Assembly (NCBI GenBank): GCA_021768985.1
Contig: JAETTR010000085.1
Location: 1-5,862, forward strand
Length of the DNA: 5,862 nucleotides
Direction of reading: 5' to 3'
From: Bacillota bacterium
GTDB lineage: Bacteria; Bacillota; Clostridia; Christensenellales; Borkfalkiaceae
The notes under the pieces are model-generated. The model was given only the letters and a program-made list of their open reading frames with translations. It searched no databases and was not told the origin of the DNA. Position 1 is the stretch's first letter, and the number at the start of each line of letters is the position of its first letter. The translations under genes and the position numbers were made by a program. This document shows, in pieces, positions 1 through 4,926 of the stretch.

Positions 1-428
1 GCGGAATCCGTCTGCGCGCAACGCGTCAGTACGAGATTTTTCCCGTCGAAGAGCGTTACGCTCGCGGAACCGATTCCCGAAGTTTCCTTTCCCGCCATGG
101 GGTGCGCGCCCACATAACGATAATTTCGCGGTTTTGAAAATACAGCCTTCTCGATCGGACTCTTTATGCCGCAAATATCCGTAACAACCGCGCCATCGGG
201 AAAACTTCCCTCCTCAAGCTCCCGCATTACAATGCGCGGCGGAAGCGCAAGAACAACGACTTCGGCTCCTTTGTAATCGGTTGCGACATCGTCGATCATG
301 CCGTTTTTCAGCGCATAATCGAGCGACTCGCGATTACGGTTTCTGCCGGATACCGTATGCCCCGCACGCTTTAACGCCGCGCAAACCGACGCGCCGATGA
401 TCCCCAATCCGTAAACTGTAATTCGCAT
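1..428 (-). CDS. tyrA: Prephenate dehydrogenase, N-terminal part (3' end beyond window)
   Basis: This is the first 142 codons of an NAD(P)-dependent prephenate (or arogenate) dehydrogenase, which makes 4-hydroxyphenylpyruvate for tyrosine synthesis in the cytoplasm. The protein opens MRITVYGLGIIGAS, the glycine-rich Rossmann dinucleotide loop (GLGIIG, residues 7-12). It continues with VVTDICGIKSPI (81-92), matching the family's V-x-D-x-x-S-x-K stretch, and GAHPMAGKETSG (107-118), the hallmark TyrA substrate-site motif. The ATG at 428-426 is preceded by AAAAGGAG four bases upstream, which fixes the start. The gene runs off the left edge, so the C-terminal helical dimerisation domain and any ACT domain are not visible. 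It lies 65 bp downstream of the DUF45 gene on the same strand and near aroA, another gene of the aromatic pathway. Family assignment is very secure; prephenate versus arogenate preference cannot be read. Confidence 0.94.
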   Translation of the reverse strand, partial: MRITVYGLGIIGASVCAALKRAGHTVSGRNRNRESLDYALKNGMIDDVATDYKGAEVVVLALPPRIVMRELEEGSFPDGAVVTDICGIKSPIEKAVFSKPRNYRYVGAHPMAGKETSGIGSASVTLFDGKNLVLTRCAQTDS

Positions 429-499
429 ATTACTCCTTTTACCCATATAAACGCCAAATTATGCCACACATAATACTATGCATTATCTTAAATTTACAA
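429..499 (-). promoter_or_regulatory. Candidate tyrA promoter and ribosome binding site
   Basis: On the minus strand TTGTAA (499-494, overlapping the stop codon of the upstream peptidase gene) is followed after 18 bp by TATTAT (475-470). A second possible -10, CATAAT (463-458), is preceded by TG and one base, as in extended -10 promoters. Either would give a 5' leader of roughly 20-35 nt containing AAAAGGAG (440-433), four bases before the tyrA ATG. The ribosome site is clear; the promoter is only a fair match, and tyrA may also be read through from the gene upstream. No terminator is visible in this gap. Confidence 0.4.
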
Positions 500-1123
500 A
501 TAACCCATTACATATTGATAGGATTTTAAGGTTTTACGTACGGTTGCATAATCAGGAACAATTTTTTCAACCTCCGACCAAAACGCTTTGCTGTGGTTGA
601 ATACGCGCGTATGGCACAATTCATGCACGGCAATCGCACGACAGATATCCGGCGGCAAAAATGCAATTCGGAATGAGAAACCGATCGTTCCCTTTGCACT
701 GCAAGACCCCCATCTTCCGCGCGCGCTCGAAATACGCACGTTTCGGTATGTAAATCCGTACTTCTCCGCGAGCTCGCGTACCGTTTCCGCCATATAACTT
801 TTCGCAATCTTTTTCAGGAATTCACAAAACGCATTTTCCCTATCCTCTTGCGGCAAGTACAATATATCGTCTGCAATCCCCGCCCTTCCGTTCGCCAGAA
901 CGTAACGCCGACCGAACAAAACGTGTTCCGAGCCGTCCGCCAAATCGATCCGATTTCGATTTCTTTCTGCCAAGCGGGCTTCGATCCAACTTTGATGTCC
1001 GTTCAAAAATCGTTCCAATTCGCTTTTCTTTACGCCGTAAGGCGCGCGAAGGACCACTTCCCCGCTGCGGTTTACGGTAAGCGTAAGCGTTTTTCTACGG
1101 GATCGGATTAAGACAACGTTCAT
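494..1123 (-). CDS. YgjP/DUF45-family zinc metallopeptidase (M48-like)
   Basis: This 209-residue cytoplasmic protein belongs to the YgjP-like (DUF45, WLM/SprT-related) metallopeptidase family. The zinc site is clear: VHELCH (166-171) supplies His167, catalytic Glu168 and His171. FNHSKAFW (175-182) carries the downstream His177 in the N-H-S-x-x-F-W context typical of this family. Just before it, the conserved block SSARGRWGSCSAKGTIGFS (132-150) is a further family signature. The N-terminal third (MNVVLIRSRRKTLTLTV... APYGVKKSELERF) matches the usual strand-rich start of YgjP proteins. No signal peptide or membrane segment is seen, and the length is a little under the usual 220-240. The physiological substrate is not established for most members. 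The ATG has no Shine-Dalgarno and sits 6 bp after a TATAAT, so translation is predicted to be leaderless. The gene is divergent from aroA and upstream of tyrA. Confidence 0.92.
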   Translation of the reverse strand: MNVVLIRSRRKTLTLTVNRSGEVVLRAPYGVKKSELERFLNGHQSWIEARLAERNRNRIDLADGSEHVLFGRRYVLANGRAGIADDILYLPQEDRENAFCEFLKKIAKSYMAETVRELAEKYGFTYRNVRISSARGRWGSCSAKGTIGFSFRIAFLPPDICRAIAVHELCHTRVFNHSKAFWSEVEKIVPDYATVRKTLKSYQYVMGYL

Positions 1124-1129
1124 GAACGA

Positions 1130-1158
1130 ATTATACCATTCTTTACCGATATTTTCAA
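1130..1158 (-). promoter_or_regulatory. Promoter of the DUF45 peptidase gene (predicted leaderless)
   Basis: Reading the minus strand, TTGAAA (1158-1153) is separated by exactly 17 bp from a perfect TATAAT (1135-1130). Six bases (TCGTTC) follow, then the ATG (1123-1121). With a -10 hexamer at -12 to -7 the expected transcription start is the A of the ATG, so no 5' leader or Shine-Dalgarno would exist. The hexamer match and spacing are close to the sigma-70/SigA consensus; leaderlessness is inferred from geometry. Confidence 0.8.
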
Positions 1159-1175
1159 GAATATTTCACGCGCAT

Positions 1176-1204
1176 TTGACTTTTTTAATGAAATACATTA
1201 TAAT
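1176..1204 (+). promoter_or_regulatory. Promoter of aroA (predicted leaderless)
   Basis: TTGACT (1176-1181), a 17-bp spacer and a perfect TATAAT (1199-1204) form a near-consensus housekeeping promoter. Only six bases (TTTAAT) separate the -10 from the aroA ATG at 1211, placing the predicted +1 on the start codon itself. The two divergent -35 elements (this one and that of the DUF45 gene at 1153-1158) are 17 bp apart, so the promoters stand back to back in an 87-bp spacer. Confidence 0.85.
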
Positions 1205-1210
1205 TTTAAT

Positions 1211-2482
1211 ATGAATTCTCTTCTTATCAAAAAGTTCAATTATCCGAAAGATTTGATTCGAGTCGGCGTGCCCGCCTCGAAAAGTCTTTTAAACCGCGCA
1301 TTGATTCTTTCCGCACTGTCGCATGGTACCGTAAGCTTAATTTGCGGCTCCTTCGGGGAGGATACACGCGCCCTGCTTGCCTGCTTAAAGGCACTTGGAA
1401 TCGAAACGGAAATTCGGGAAGAAGAGATCGTCGTTCACGGATGCGGAGGGAATATTCCCAACAAAAACGCGGAACTTAACGTAATGAGCGCAGGAACCGC
1501 CGCACGTTTTCTCACCGTCGCACTCGCGTTTTGCGGCGGAAATTACAGAATGCGTTCCTCGGCGCAAATGGAAAAGCGCCCCATGGAAGTATTACGCATG
1601 CTCGAAGGCGCGGGCGTAGATATAGAATACGAAAAAGAAACGGAACATTTTCCCTTTCGGCTGCATTCAGGCGGAATCAACACAGATTGCCTGACCGTAA
1701 ACACCGATGAGAGCACCCAGTATGCAAGCGGCGTCCTGCTCGCCGCCACCGCCCTCTCCCGTCCGCTTACGTTAAATCTGACGGGAAGCCGCACGCACGG
1801 AAGCTATATTGAAATGACATTAAAGCTTCTTGGCGATTTCGGCGTAAACTACGCGCAATCTGATCGGACGGTTACCGTTTTTCCCGCTCCGCTTCCCCCG
1901 AAGCGATACGAGATCGAACCGGACCTATCCGGCGCTTGCTACTTTTACGCATTGTCGCTCCTGTTCTCCACCAAAGTTCTTGTATGCCGCACGCACGAGA
2001 ATTCGATTCAGGGAGATTTCCGCTTTTTGAATCTGTTGCGGGAAAAGGGCGTAAAACTTGTCCAAACGGAAGAAGGCTTGCTCGCCGACGGAACGCAAAT
2101 ATCGGAATACGACGGCTTTACCGCCGACATGAAAGACTTTTCCGACCAGACATTGACCGTAGCGGCGCTTGCGCCTTTTGCGACTACGCCGACCGAATTG
2201 CGCGGAATCGCACACATCCGTTTACAGGAATGCGACCGCATTCATGCGATCAGGGAAAATCTGAAAATGCTCGGCGTAAGTACCGAATGGAACGGCGAAA
2301 TGCTCACGATATATCCTGCAACGGACATAAAAGCAGGTCACGTAAAAACCTACGACGATCATCGCGTGGCGATGGCGTTCGCCCTGATCGGGTTAAAAAC
2401 CGGAGTCGTTACAATCGAAAACCCGCTCTGTTGCAAAAAGACTTTCGACAATTATTTCGACCTGATCGGACTTTTAAATTAA
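1211..2482 (+). CDS. aroA: 3-phosphoshikimate 1-carboxyvinyltransferase (EPSP synthase)
   Basis: This 423-residue enzyme condenses shikimate 3-phosphate with PEP, the sixth step of the shikimate pathway. Active-site residues (E. coli numbering in brackets) are in place: Lys24/Ser25 in VPASKSLLNRAL (22/23), Arg29 (27), the SAGTAARF loop at 93-100 with Gly95 (96) and Arg99 (100), Arg123 in KRP (124), STQ at 168-170 (SSQ), Asp312 in DMKDFSDQ (313), Glu340 and Arg343 in QECDR (341/344), Arg385 in DDHR (386) and Lys410 in KKTF (411). Ser93 and Phe100 replace E. coli Asn94 and Pro101. Overall the protein resembles the shorter Bacteroidetes-like AroA, for example ENSIQGD at 263-269. No Met lies between residue 1 and the Lys24 motif, so the ATG at 1211 is the sensible start even though no ribosome site precedes it. 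It ends at the terminator at 2492. Confidence 0.96.
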   Translation: MNSLLIKKFNYPKDLIRVGVPASKSLLNRALILSALSHGTVSLICGSFGEDTRALLACLKALGIETEIREEEIVVHGCGGNIPNKNAELNVMSAGTAARFLTVALAFCGGNYRMRSSAQMEKRPMEVLRMLEGAGVDIEYEKETEHFPFRLHSGGINTDCLTVNTDESTQYASGVLLAATALSRPLTLNLTGSRTHGSYIEMTLKLLGDFGVNYAQSDRTVTVFPAPLPPKRYEIEPDLSGACYFYALSLLFSTKVLVCRTHENSIQGDFRFLNLLREKGVKLVQTEEGLLADGTQISEYDGFTADMKDFSDQTLTVAALAPFATTPTELRGIAHIRLQECDRIHAIRENLKMLGVSTEWNGEMLTIYPATDIKAGHVKTYDDHRVAMAFALIGLKTGVVTIENPLCCKKTFDNYFDLIGLLN

Positions 2483-2491
2483 ATAAGAATT

Positions 2492-2517
2492 GCCCGACGG
2501 TGAACGTCGGGCTTTTT
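2492..2517. terminator. Intrinsic terminator after aroA, shared with the convergent gene
   Basis: A perfect 8-bp stem, GCCCGACG (2492-2499) and CGTCGGGC (2505-2512), with a GTGAA loop is followed by TTTTT (2513-2517). It begins 9 bp after the aroA stop. On the minus strand the same hairpin lies immediately after the TAG of the DtxR-like gene (2520-2518) and is followed by AATTCTTATTT, a weaker U-rich tail. It should terminate aroA strongly and probably the convergent gene partly. Confidence 0.93.
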
Positions 2518-2880
2518 CTATTTTGTGAAATGTTCTTTAATAATCCGGAACAATTCGTCGGAAATTACATGCTCAACGCGACAAGCGTTTTCTTCGGCAA
2601 GCGTACGATCGGCACCCATCTGCACGAACATTTCCGTAAACACTCTGTGTTTCTCATAAGTCGTTTCCGCGCTTTTTCGTCCTCTTTCGGTCAGGGTGAT
2701 TCCATCGTTACCATCGACAACGATCAACCCCTTGCGCAACAAAAGATTGACCGCGCGGGAAACGCTTGATTTCGCATATCCGAGCTCTTCGACAACGTCT
2801 ACCGAGCGCACCGTTTCCTTGCGTGCACTTAATAGTAAAATCGTTTCAAGATACATTTCTTCCGATTCATGCGAACGCAT
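2518..2880 (-). CDS. DtxR/MntR-family metal-dependent repressor, iron-type metal site
   Basis: This 120-residue protein has the two-domain core of DtxR-family regulators. The N-terminal winged helix-turn-helix (about 5-70) includes VRSVDVVEELGYAKSSVSRAVNL, the recognition helix lying around 37-48. The metal-binding dimerisation helices follow, with no C-terminal SH3 domain. The metal residues are like DtxR/IdeR: Met9 in EEMYLETI (DtxR Met10), His78 in EKHR (His79), Cys100, Glu103 and His104 in ACRVEHVISDE (Cys102, Glu105, His106). MntR would have Asp and Glu at the Met and Cys positions. Glu96 replaces DtxR His98 of the ancillary site. Such proteins repress metal uptake genes when loaded with Fe(II) or Mn(II); no transporter is seen nearby. 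The ATG is preceded by AAAAGGGGTGGAG, a usable though not ideal ribosome site. It ends convergent with aroA at the shared terminator. Confidence 0.92.
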   Translation of the reverse strand: MRSHESEEMYLETILLLSARKETVRSVDVVEELGYAKSSVSRAVNLLLRKGLIVVDGNDGITLTERGRKSAETTYEKHRVFTEMFVQMGADRTLAEENACRVEHVISDELFRIIKEHFTK

Positions 2881-2917
2881 AACTCCACCCCTTTTCTTTA
2901 GCTGAATCCGTGCTATA

Positions 2918-2946
2918 ATTATACTATACTTAACGATGATTGTAAA
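2918..2946 (-). promoter_or_regulatory. Promoter of the DtxR-like gene with overlapping AT palindrome
   Basis: On the minus strand TTTACA (2946-2941), a 17-bp spacer and a perfect TATAAT (2923-2918) give a near-consensus promoter. The predicted start near 2911 gives a leader of about 31 nt that contains the purine-rich ribosome site. A perfect 10-bp palindrome TATAATTATA (2914-2923) covers the -10, with TATA repeated just upstream, so an autoregulatory operator is possible. It does not match the classical DtxR or MntR boxes I know. Confidence 0.8.
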
Positions 2947-2970
2947 GAGTATCCGACCGGTTTTCCGTTT

Positions 2971-3435
2971 TTACCACCCATACTTTTTCCGAATTTCATC
3001 CAGAAGCGCCTGAGTTCCCTTTGCGATATCGCGATAAGCAGCATCAAAATCTCCCGTATACCAGGGATCGGCAATTTCGCGCGGAGAATCGGTAAAATCA
3101 AGCAACATCCTCGCTTTTTCGGCATGATTTTCGCCGACAATGCGCCGAATTCCTCTTACGTTCTGCAAATCCATACCGACCAGATAATCGAATCTCTCTC
3201 CGTCGCGCACCGTCAGTTGCCTAGCGCGGTGCGGCACAAGCGGAATTCCGTACTTCTTCAAGACGGTTAACGTACCGCGATGCGGCGGATTTCCGAGTTC
3301 CTCCGTCGAAGTCGCCGCCGAAGAAACAAAGATTTTATCGGACAATCCCGCCTCTTTCACGCGGTATGAAAATAAACTTTCCGCCATAGGAGAACGACAA
3401 ATATTGCCGAGGCAAACGAATAAAACGGATATCAT
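2971..3435 (-). CDS. Low-molecular-weight protein-tyrosine phosphatase
   Basis: This 154-residue cytosolic phosphatase of the LMW-PTP/arsenate reductase-like fold hydrolyses phosphotyrosine via a cysteinyl intermediate. The P-loop FVCLGNICRSPMAE (6-19) gives nucleophile Cys8, Arg14 and Ser15 in the C-x5-R-S motif. The general acid Asp123 is in ADPWY (122-126) near the C-terminus, exactly as expected for the family. Cys13 beside Arg14 corresponds to the second cysteine that, in studied LMW-PTPs, forms a protective disulfide with the nucleophile. The ATG at 3435 is chosen because AAAGGGG lies five bases upstream and the protein then starts MISVLFVCLGN as in relatives; a GTG nine codons upstream (3462) has no ribosome site and falls in an inverted repeat. 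No tyrosine kinase or capsule genes are adjacent, so the substrate is unknown. It may be read on into the DtxR-like gene, which also has its own promoter. Confidence 0.95.
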   Translation of the reverse strand: MISVLFVCLGNICRSPMAESLFSYRVKEAGLSDKIFVSSAATSTEELGNPPHRGTLTVLKKYGIPLVPHRARQLTVRDGERFDYLVGMDLQNVRGIRRIVGENHAEKARMLLDFTDSPREIADPWYTGDFDAAYRDIAKGTQALLDEIRKKYGW

Positions 3436-3455
3436 AATTACCCCTTTCAAAAACT

Positions 3456-3475
3456 GTTTCACAATAAAGTGAAAC
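3456..3475. repeat. Inverted repeat GTTTCAC-N6-GTGAAAC, candidate operator
   Basis: Two perfect 7-bp arms (3456-3462 and 3469-3475) flank AATAAA. The repeat lies 21-40 bp upstream of the phosphatase ATG, in the spacer between it and the divergent XRE gene, where an operator would be expected. A weak -10 for the phosphatase, TATAGA (minus, 3482-3477), abuts it, but I find no good -35. A second, AT-only repeat AATTTT-CACAC-AAAATT (3503-3519) lies about 45 bp away centre to centre and shares the TTTCAC string. Confidence 0.5.
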
Positions 3476-3553
3476 TTCTATACAAAAACAGGATCGCGAA
3501 TAAATTTTCACACAAAATTACTCGGAAAAACAAAAAAAGTATGCTTGAAATCG

Positions 3554-3582
3554 TTGCAAAAGCGAACCAAATGCTTTATAAT
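3554..3582 (+). promoter_or_regulatory. Promoter of the XRE regulator gene (predicted leaderless)
   Basis: TTGCAA (3554-3559), a 17-bp spacer and a perfect TATAAT (3577-3582) are followed after six bases (ATAGAC) by the ATG at 3589. The predicted transcription start is the A of that ATG. No Shine-Dalgarno is present. The promoter also argues against any start upstream of 3589, since the in-frame GTG at 3469 and ATG at 3541 would lie before the transcript begins and have no ribosome site either. Confidence 0.82.
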
Positions 3583-3588
3583 ATAGAC

Positions 3589-3792
3589 ATGAAAATTTTT
3601 GCAGACAGACTTATGGAACTTCGAAAAGAGAGAGGTCTCTCTCAGGCAACGGTGGCAAAAGATTTAAGCGTAAGCCTCGGAATCGTTTGTTATTGGGAAA
3701 CAAATAAAAGCGATCCGACCGCTTCGAACATTGCAAAGTTGGCGCGTTATTTTAACGTGTCCGCTGATTATCTTCTCGGTCTTTCCGATTGA
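3589..3792 (+). CDS. Small XRE-family (Cro/C1-type) helix-turn-helix regulator
   Basis: This 67-residue protein is almost entirely a single HTH_3 DNA-binding domain. FADRLMELRKERGLSQATVAKDL (4-26) leads into the recognition segment SVSLGIVCYWETNKSDPT (27-44), where W36-E37 is the usual W-E pair and G-x-x-x-P is replaced by NKSDP. It closes with IAKLARYFNVSADYLLGLSD (48-67), the standard end of Firmicutes stand-alone repressors. There is no ligand or peptidase domain, so it probably acts as a dimeric repressor of nearby or phage/stress genes; its target is unknown. The frame stays open to a GTG at 3469, but the homologous region and the promoter at 3554-3582 support starting at 3589. It is divergent from the tyrosine phosphatase gene and ends before a strong terminator. 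Its promoter-adjacent repeats make autoregulation plausible but unproven. Confidence 0.9.
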   Translation: MKIFADRLMELRKERGLSQATVAKDLSVSLGIVCYWETNKSDPTASNIAKLARYFNVSADYLLGLSD

Positions 3793-3841
3793 GTAAACTT
3801 TAATTGCAATTTCATATAGACTTTTTTCTTCGCTTCCCGAA

Positions 3842-3856
3842 GAATCGTTACGATTC
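3842..3856. repeat. Short hairpin GAATCG-TTA-CGATTC in the convergent spacer
   Basis: A 6-bp perfect stem with a 3-nt loop lies between the XRE stop (3792) and the terminator at 3873. Neither side has a U-tract directly after it, so it is not a classical terminator. On the minus strand it is the second hairpin after the M50 gene and could protect the 3' end. Apart from this and the terminator, the 102-bp spacer shows nothing. Confidence 0.3.
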
Positions 3857-3872
3857 GAAAAACCAAGGATAG

Positions 3873-3896
3873 ATCCGCCGGAACGGCGGATTTTTT
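3873..3896 (+). terminator. Intrinsic terminator after the XRE gene
   Basis: TCCGCCG (3874-3880), loop GAA, and CGGCGGA (3884-3890) form a perfect GC-rich 7-bp stem, extendable by an A-T pair. TTTTTT (3891-3896) follows on the plus strand. The minus strand lacks a U-tract after the hairpin, so it acts mainly on plus-strand transcripts. The T-run overlaps the stop codon of the convergent M50 gene (3897-3895). Confidence 0.92.
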
Positions 3897-4926
3897 ATTG
3901 CAGTTTTTCCTGTGTTTCCGCAATCAATTTCTCTTCAAACAGCCGTATTCCTACCATTTTTTCGCGTTTTATCGCGTCAAGCGCGTCGTTTTCTCCCTTT
4001 CCTTCCAATGCGTACCGGGTACGCAATTCGGGAATCGTTTTTCCTTTAAAAGTCTGCTTTGCTACTTCTTCGTCAAGCATAATTCGCTTCCACCAAATCA
4101 CGTCGCATAAAAATTCTACAGGCGCAACGCCGTCATCGCAAATCGACTCCATACGGGAAATATGCTTTTGCGCTTCTTCGTCATCGCCGTTAAAATGCGC
4201 GTACTGCCAGCGCATCTGCAAGACCGCCATAGCGGCGGGATCGTCCTCTCTGACGACAGGCAAGCGAAACAATAAGTCTTTCGGCAATTCCGAATACGCT
4301 TGGCTTATTAACCTTCCCTGCGCAATCAAAACGGCAAGAAAAGTTTGCGCGTAGGACGTATTTTTGCACAATTCCAGAATCATTTTTCCGTCCGTTCTTC
4401 CTTCGGGAAGTTCACAAGGGATCAGCTCCGCGATTCCTTGATACAAATTCAACGGCGCAAACAATGTAAAAAAGAAGAGCGCGGGAGAAAGCGGAAATAT
4501 AAAGAAACAAGCAAGTAAAATTCCGCCGTAAATCAAGTTAAACGCCACGCCGCCGAACGCAGAAAATATATACCGTCCGCGCACGCTTCTATCGTTCCGC
4601 GGCAATAATACCGTTTGTCCGCCCGCACGACAGGCATACCGAGAACCCGAACTCCCCCGCCCCAATATGATCCCGTAGACGGAAAAGGATATCGGGCGAA
4701 AACCGAGAATCAGTCCGAGTAATAAATGACCAAGCTCGTGTACGAGAATTTCAAGCGGCAAAAACGCAGTAATCGCACAAAAAACCCAAAAGGAAAAATG
4801 ATATGCAAAAGTTTCTTTTTGCTTGAAACCGTAAAGATACGCCATGAGAACGGAGCCCGCCATTGCGCACAAAAACAGCAACGAACTTGCGATATAATAC
4901 AGAGTGCGTTTTGTTCTTCCGCTCAT
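3895..4926 (-). CDS. M50 (site-2-protease family) membrane metalloprotease with a long C-terminal region
   Basis: This 343-residue integral membrane protein carries the M50 zinc site inside a hydrophobic segment. EILVHELGHLLLGLILGF (59-76) provides His63, Glu64 and His67. The distal motif ELIPCELPEGRTDGKMI (167-183) provides the likely third ligand Asp179 in the D-G context of S2P proteases. Hydrophobic stretches at about 9-33, 45-75, 117-146 and 147-170 suggest four to five membrane passes. No PDZ domain is seen. About 155 charged residues follow (185-343), helical in character, with the WQYAHFNGDDEEAQKHI region reminiscent of a TPR helix pair; I do not recognise this part. S2P-type enzymes cut membrane-embedded substrates such as anti-sigma factors; none is encoded here. 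The ATG overlaps the phosphatase stop by four bases (ATGA), with GGGGG five bases upstream, implying translational coupling. Protease family is secure; substrate unknown. Confidence 0.88.
   Translation of the reverse strand: MSGRTKRTLYYIASSLLFLCAMAGSVLMAYLYGFKQKETFAYHFSFWVFCAITAFLPLEILVHELGHLLLGLILGFRPISFSVYGIILGRGSSGSRYACRAGGQTVLLPRNDRSVRGRYIFSAFGGVAFNLIYGGILLACFFIFPLSPALFFFTLFAPLNLYQGIAELIPCELPEGRTDGKMILELCKNTSYAQTFLAVLIAQGRLISQAYSELPKDLLFRLPVVREDDPAAMAVLQMRWQYAHFNGDDEEAQKHISRMESICDDGVAPVEFLCDVIWWKRIMLDEEVAKQTFKGKTIPELRTRYALEGKGENDALDAIKREKMVGIRLFEEKLIAETQEKLQ

Noticed and set aside
848..1111. Plus-strand open frames antisense to the DUF45 gene (588-797, 848-1111)
   Set aside because: No ribosome site or recognisable domain, and the minus strand encodes a well-conserved metallopeptidase over the same bases.
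1117..1128. Perfect 12-bp palindrome CGTTCATGAACG centred on the DUF45 start codon
   Set aside because: A 12-bp palindrome is expected about once per 4 kb by chance, and most of it is coding or promoter sequence, so position alone does not make it an operator.
1936..2769. Long plus-strand open frame of 277 codons across aroA and the DtxR-like gene
   Set aside because: It lies in another frame of aroA, crosses the terminator and runs antisense through the DtxR-like gene. Its translation is arginine-rich and motif-free, a shadow of the two real genes.
3436..3462. GTG start adding nine residues to the tyrosine phosphatase
   Set aside because: The ATG at 3435 has AAAGGGG at proper spacing and gives the canonical N-terminus; the GTG has no ribosome site.
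3469..3588. Forty-residue N-terminal extension of the XRE protein from GTG 3469
   Set aside because: The start lies inside an inverted repeat with no ribosome site, the extension is lysine/asparagine-rich without homologous motifs, and the promoter at 3554-3582 would be inside the coding region.
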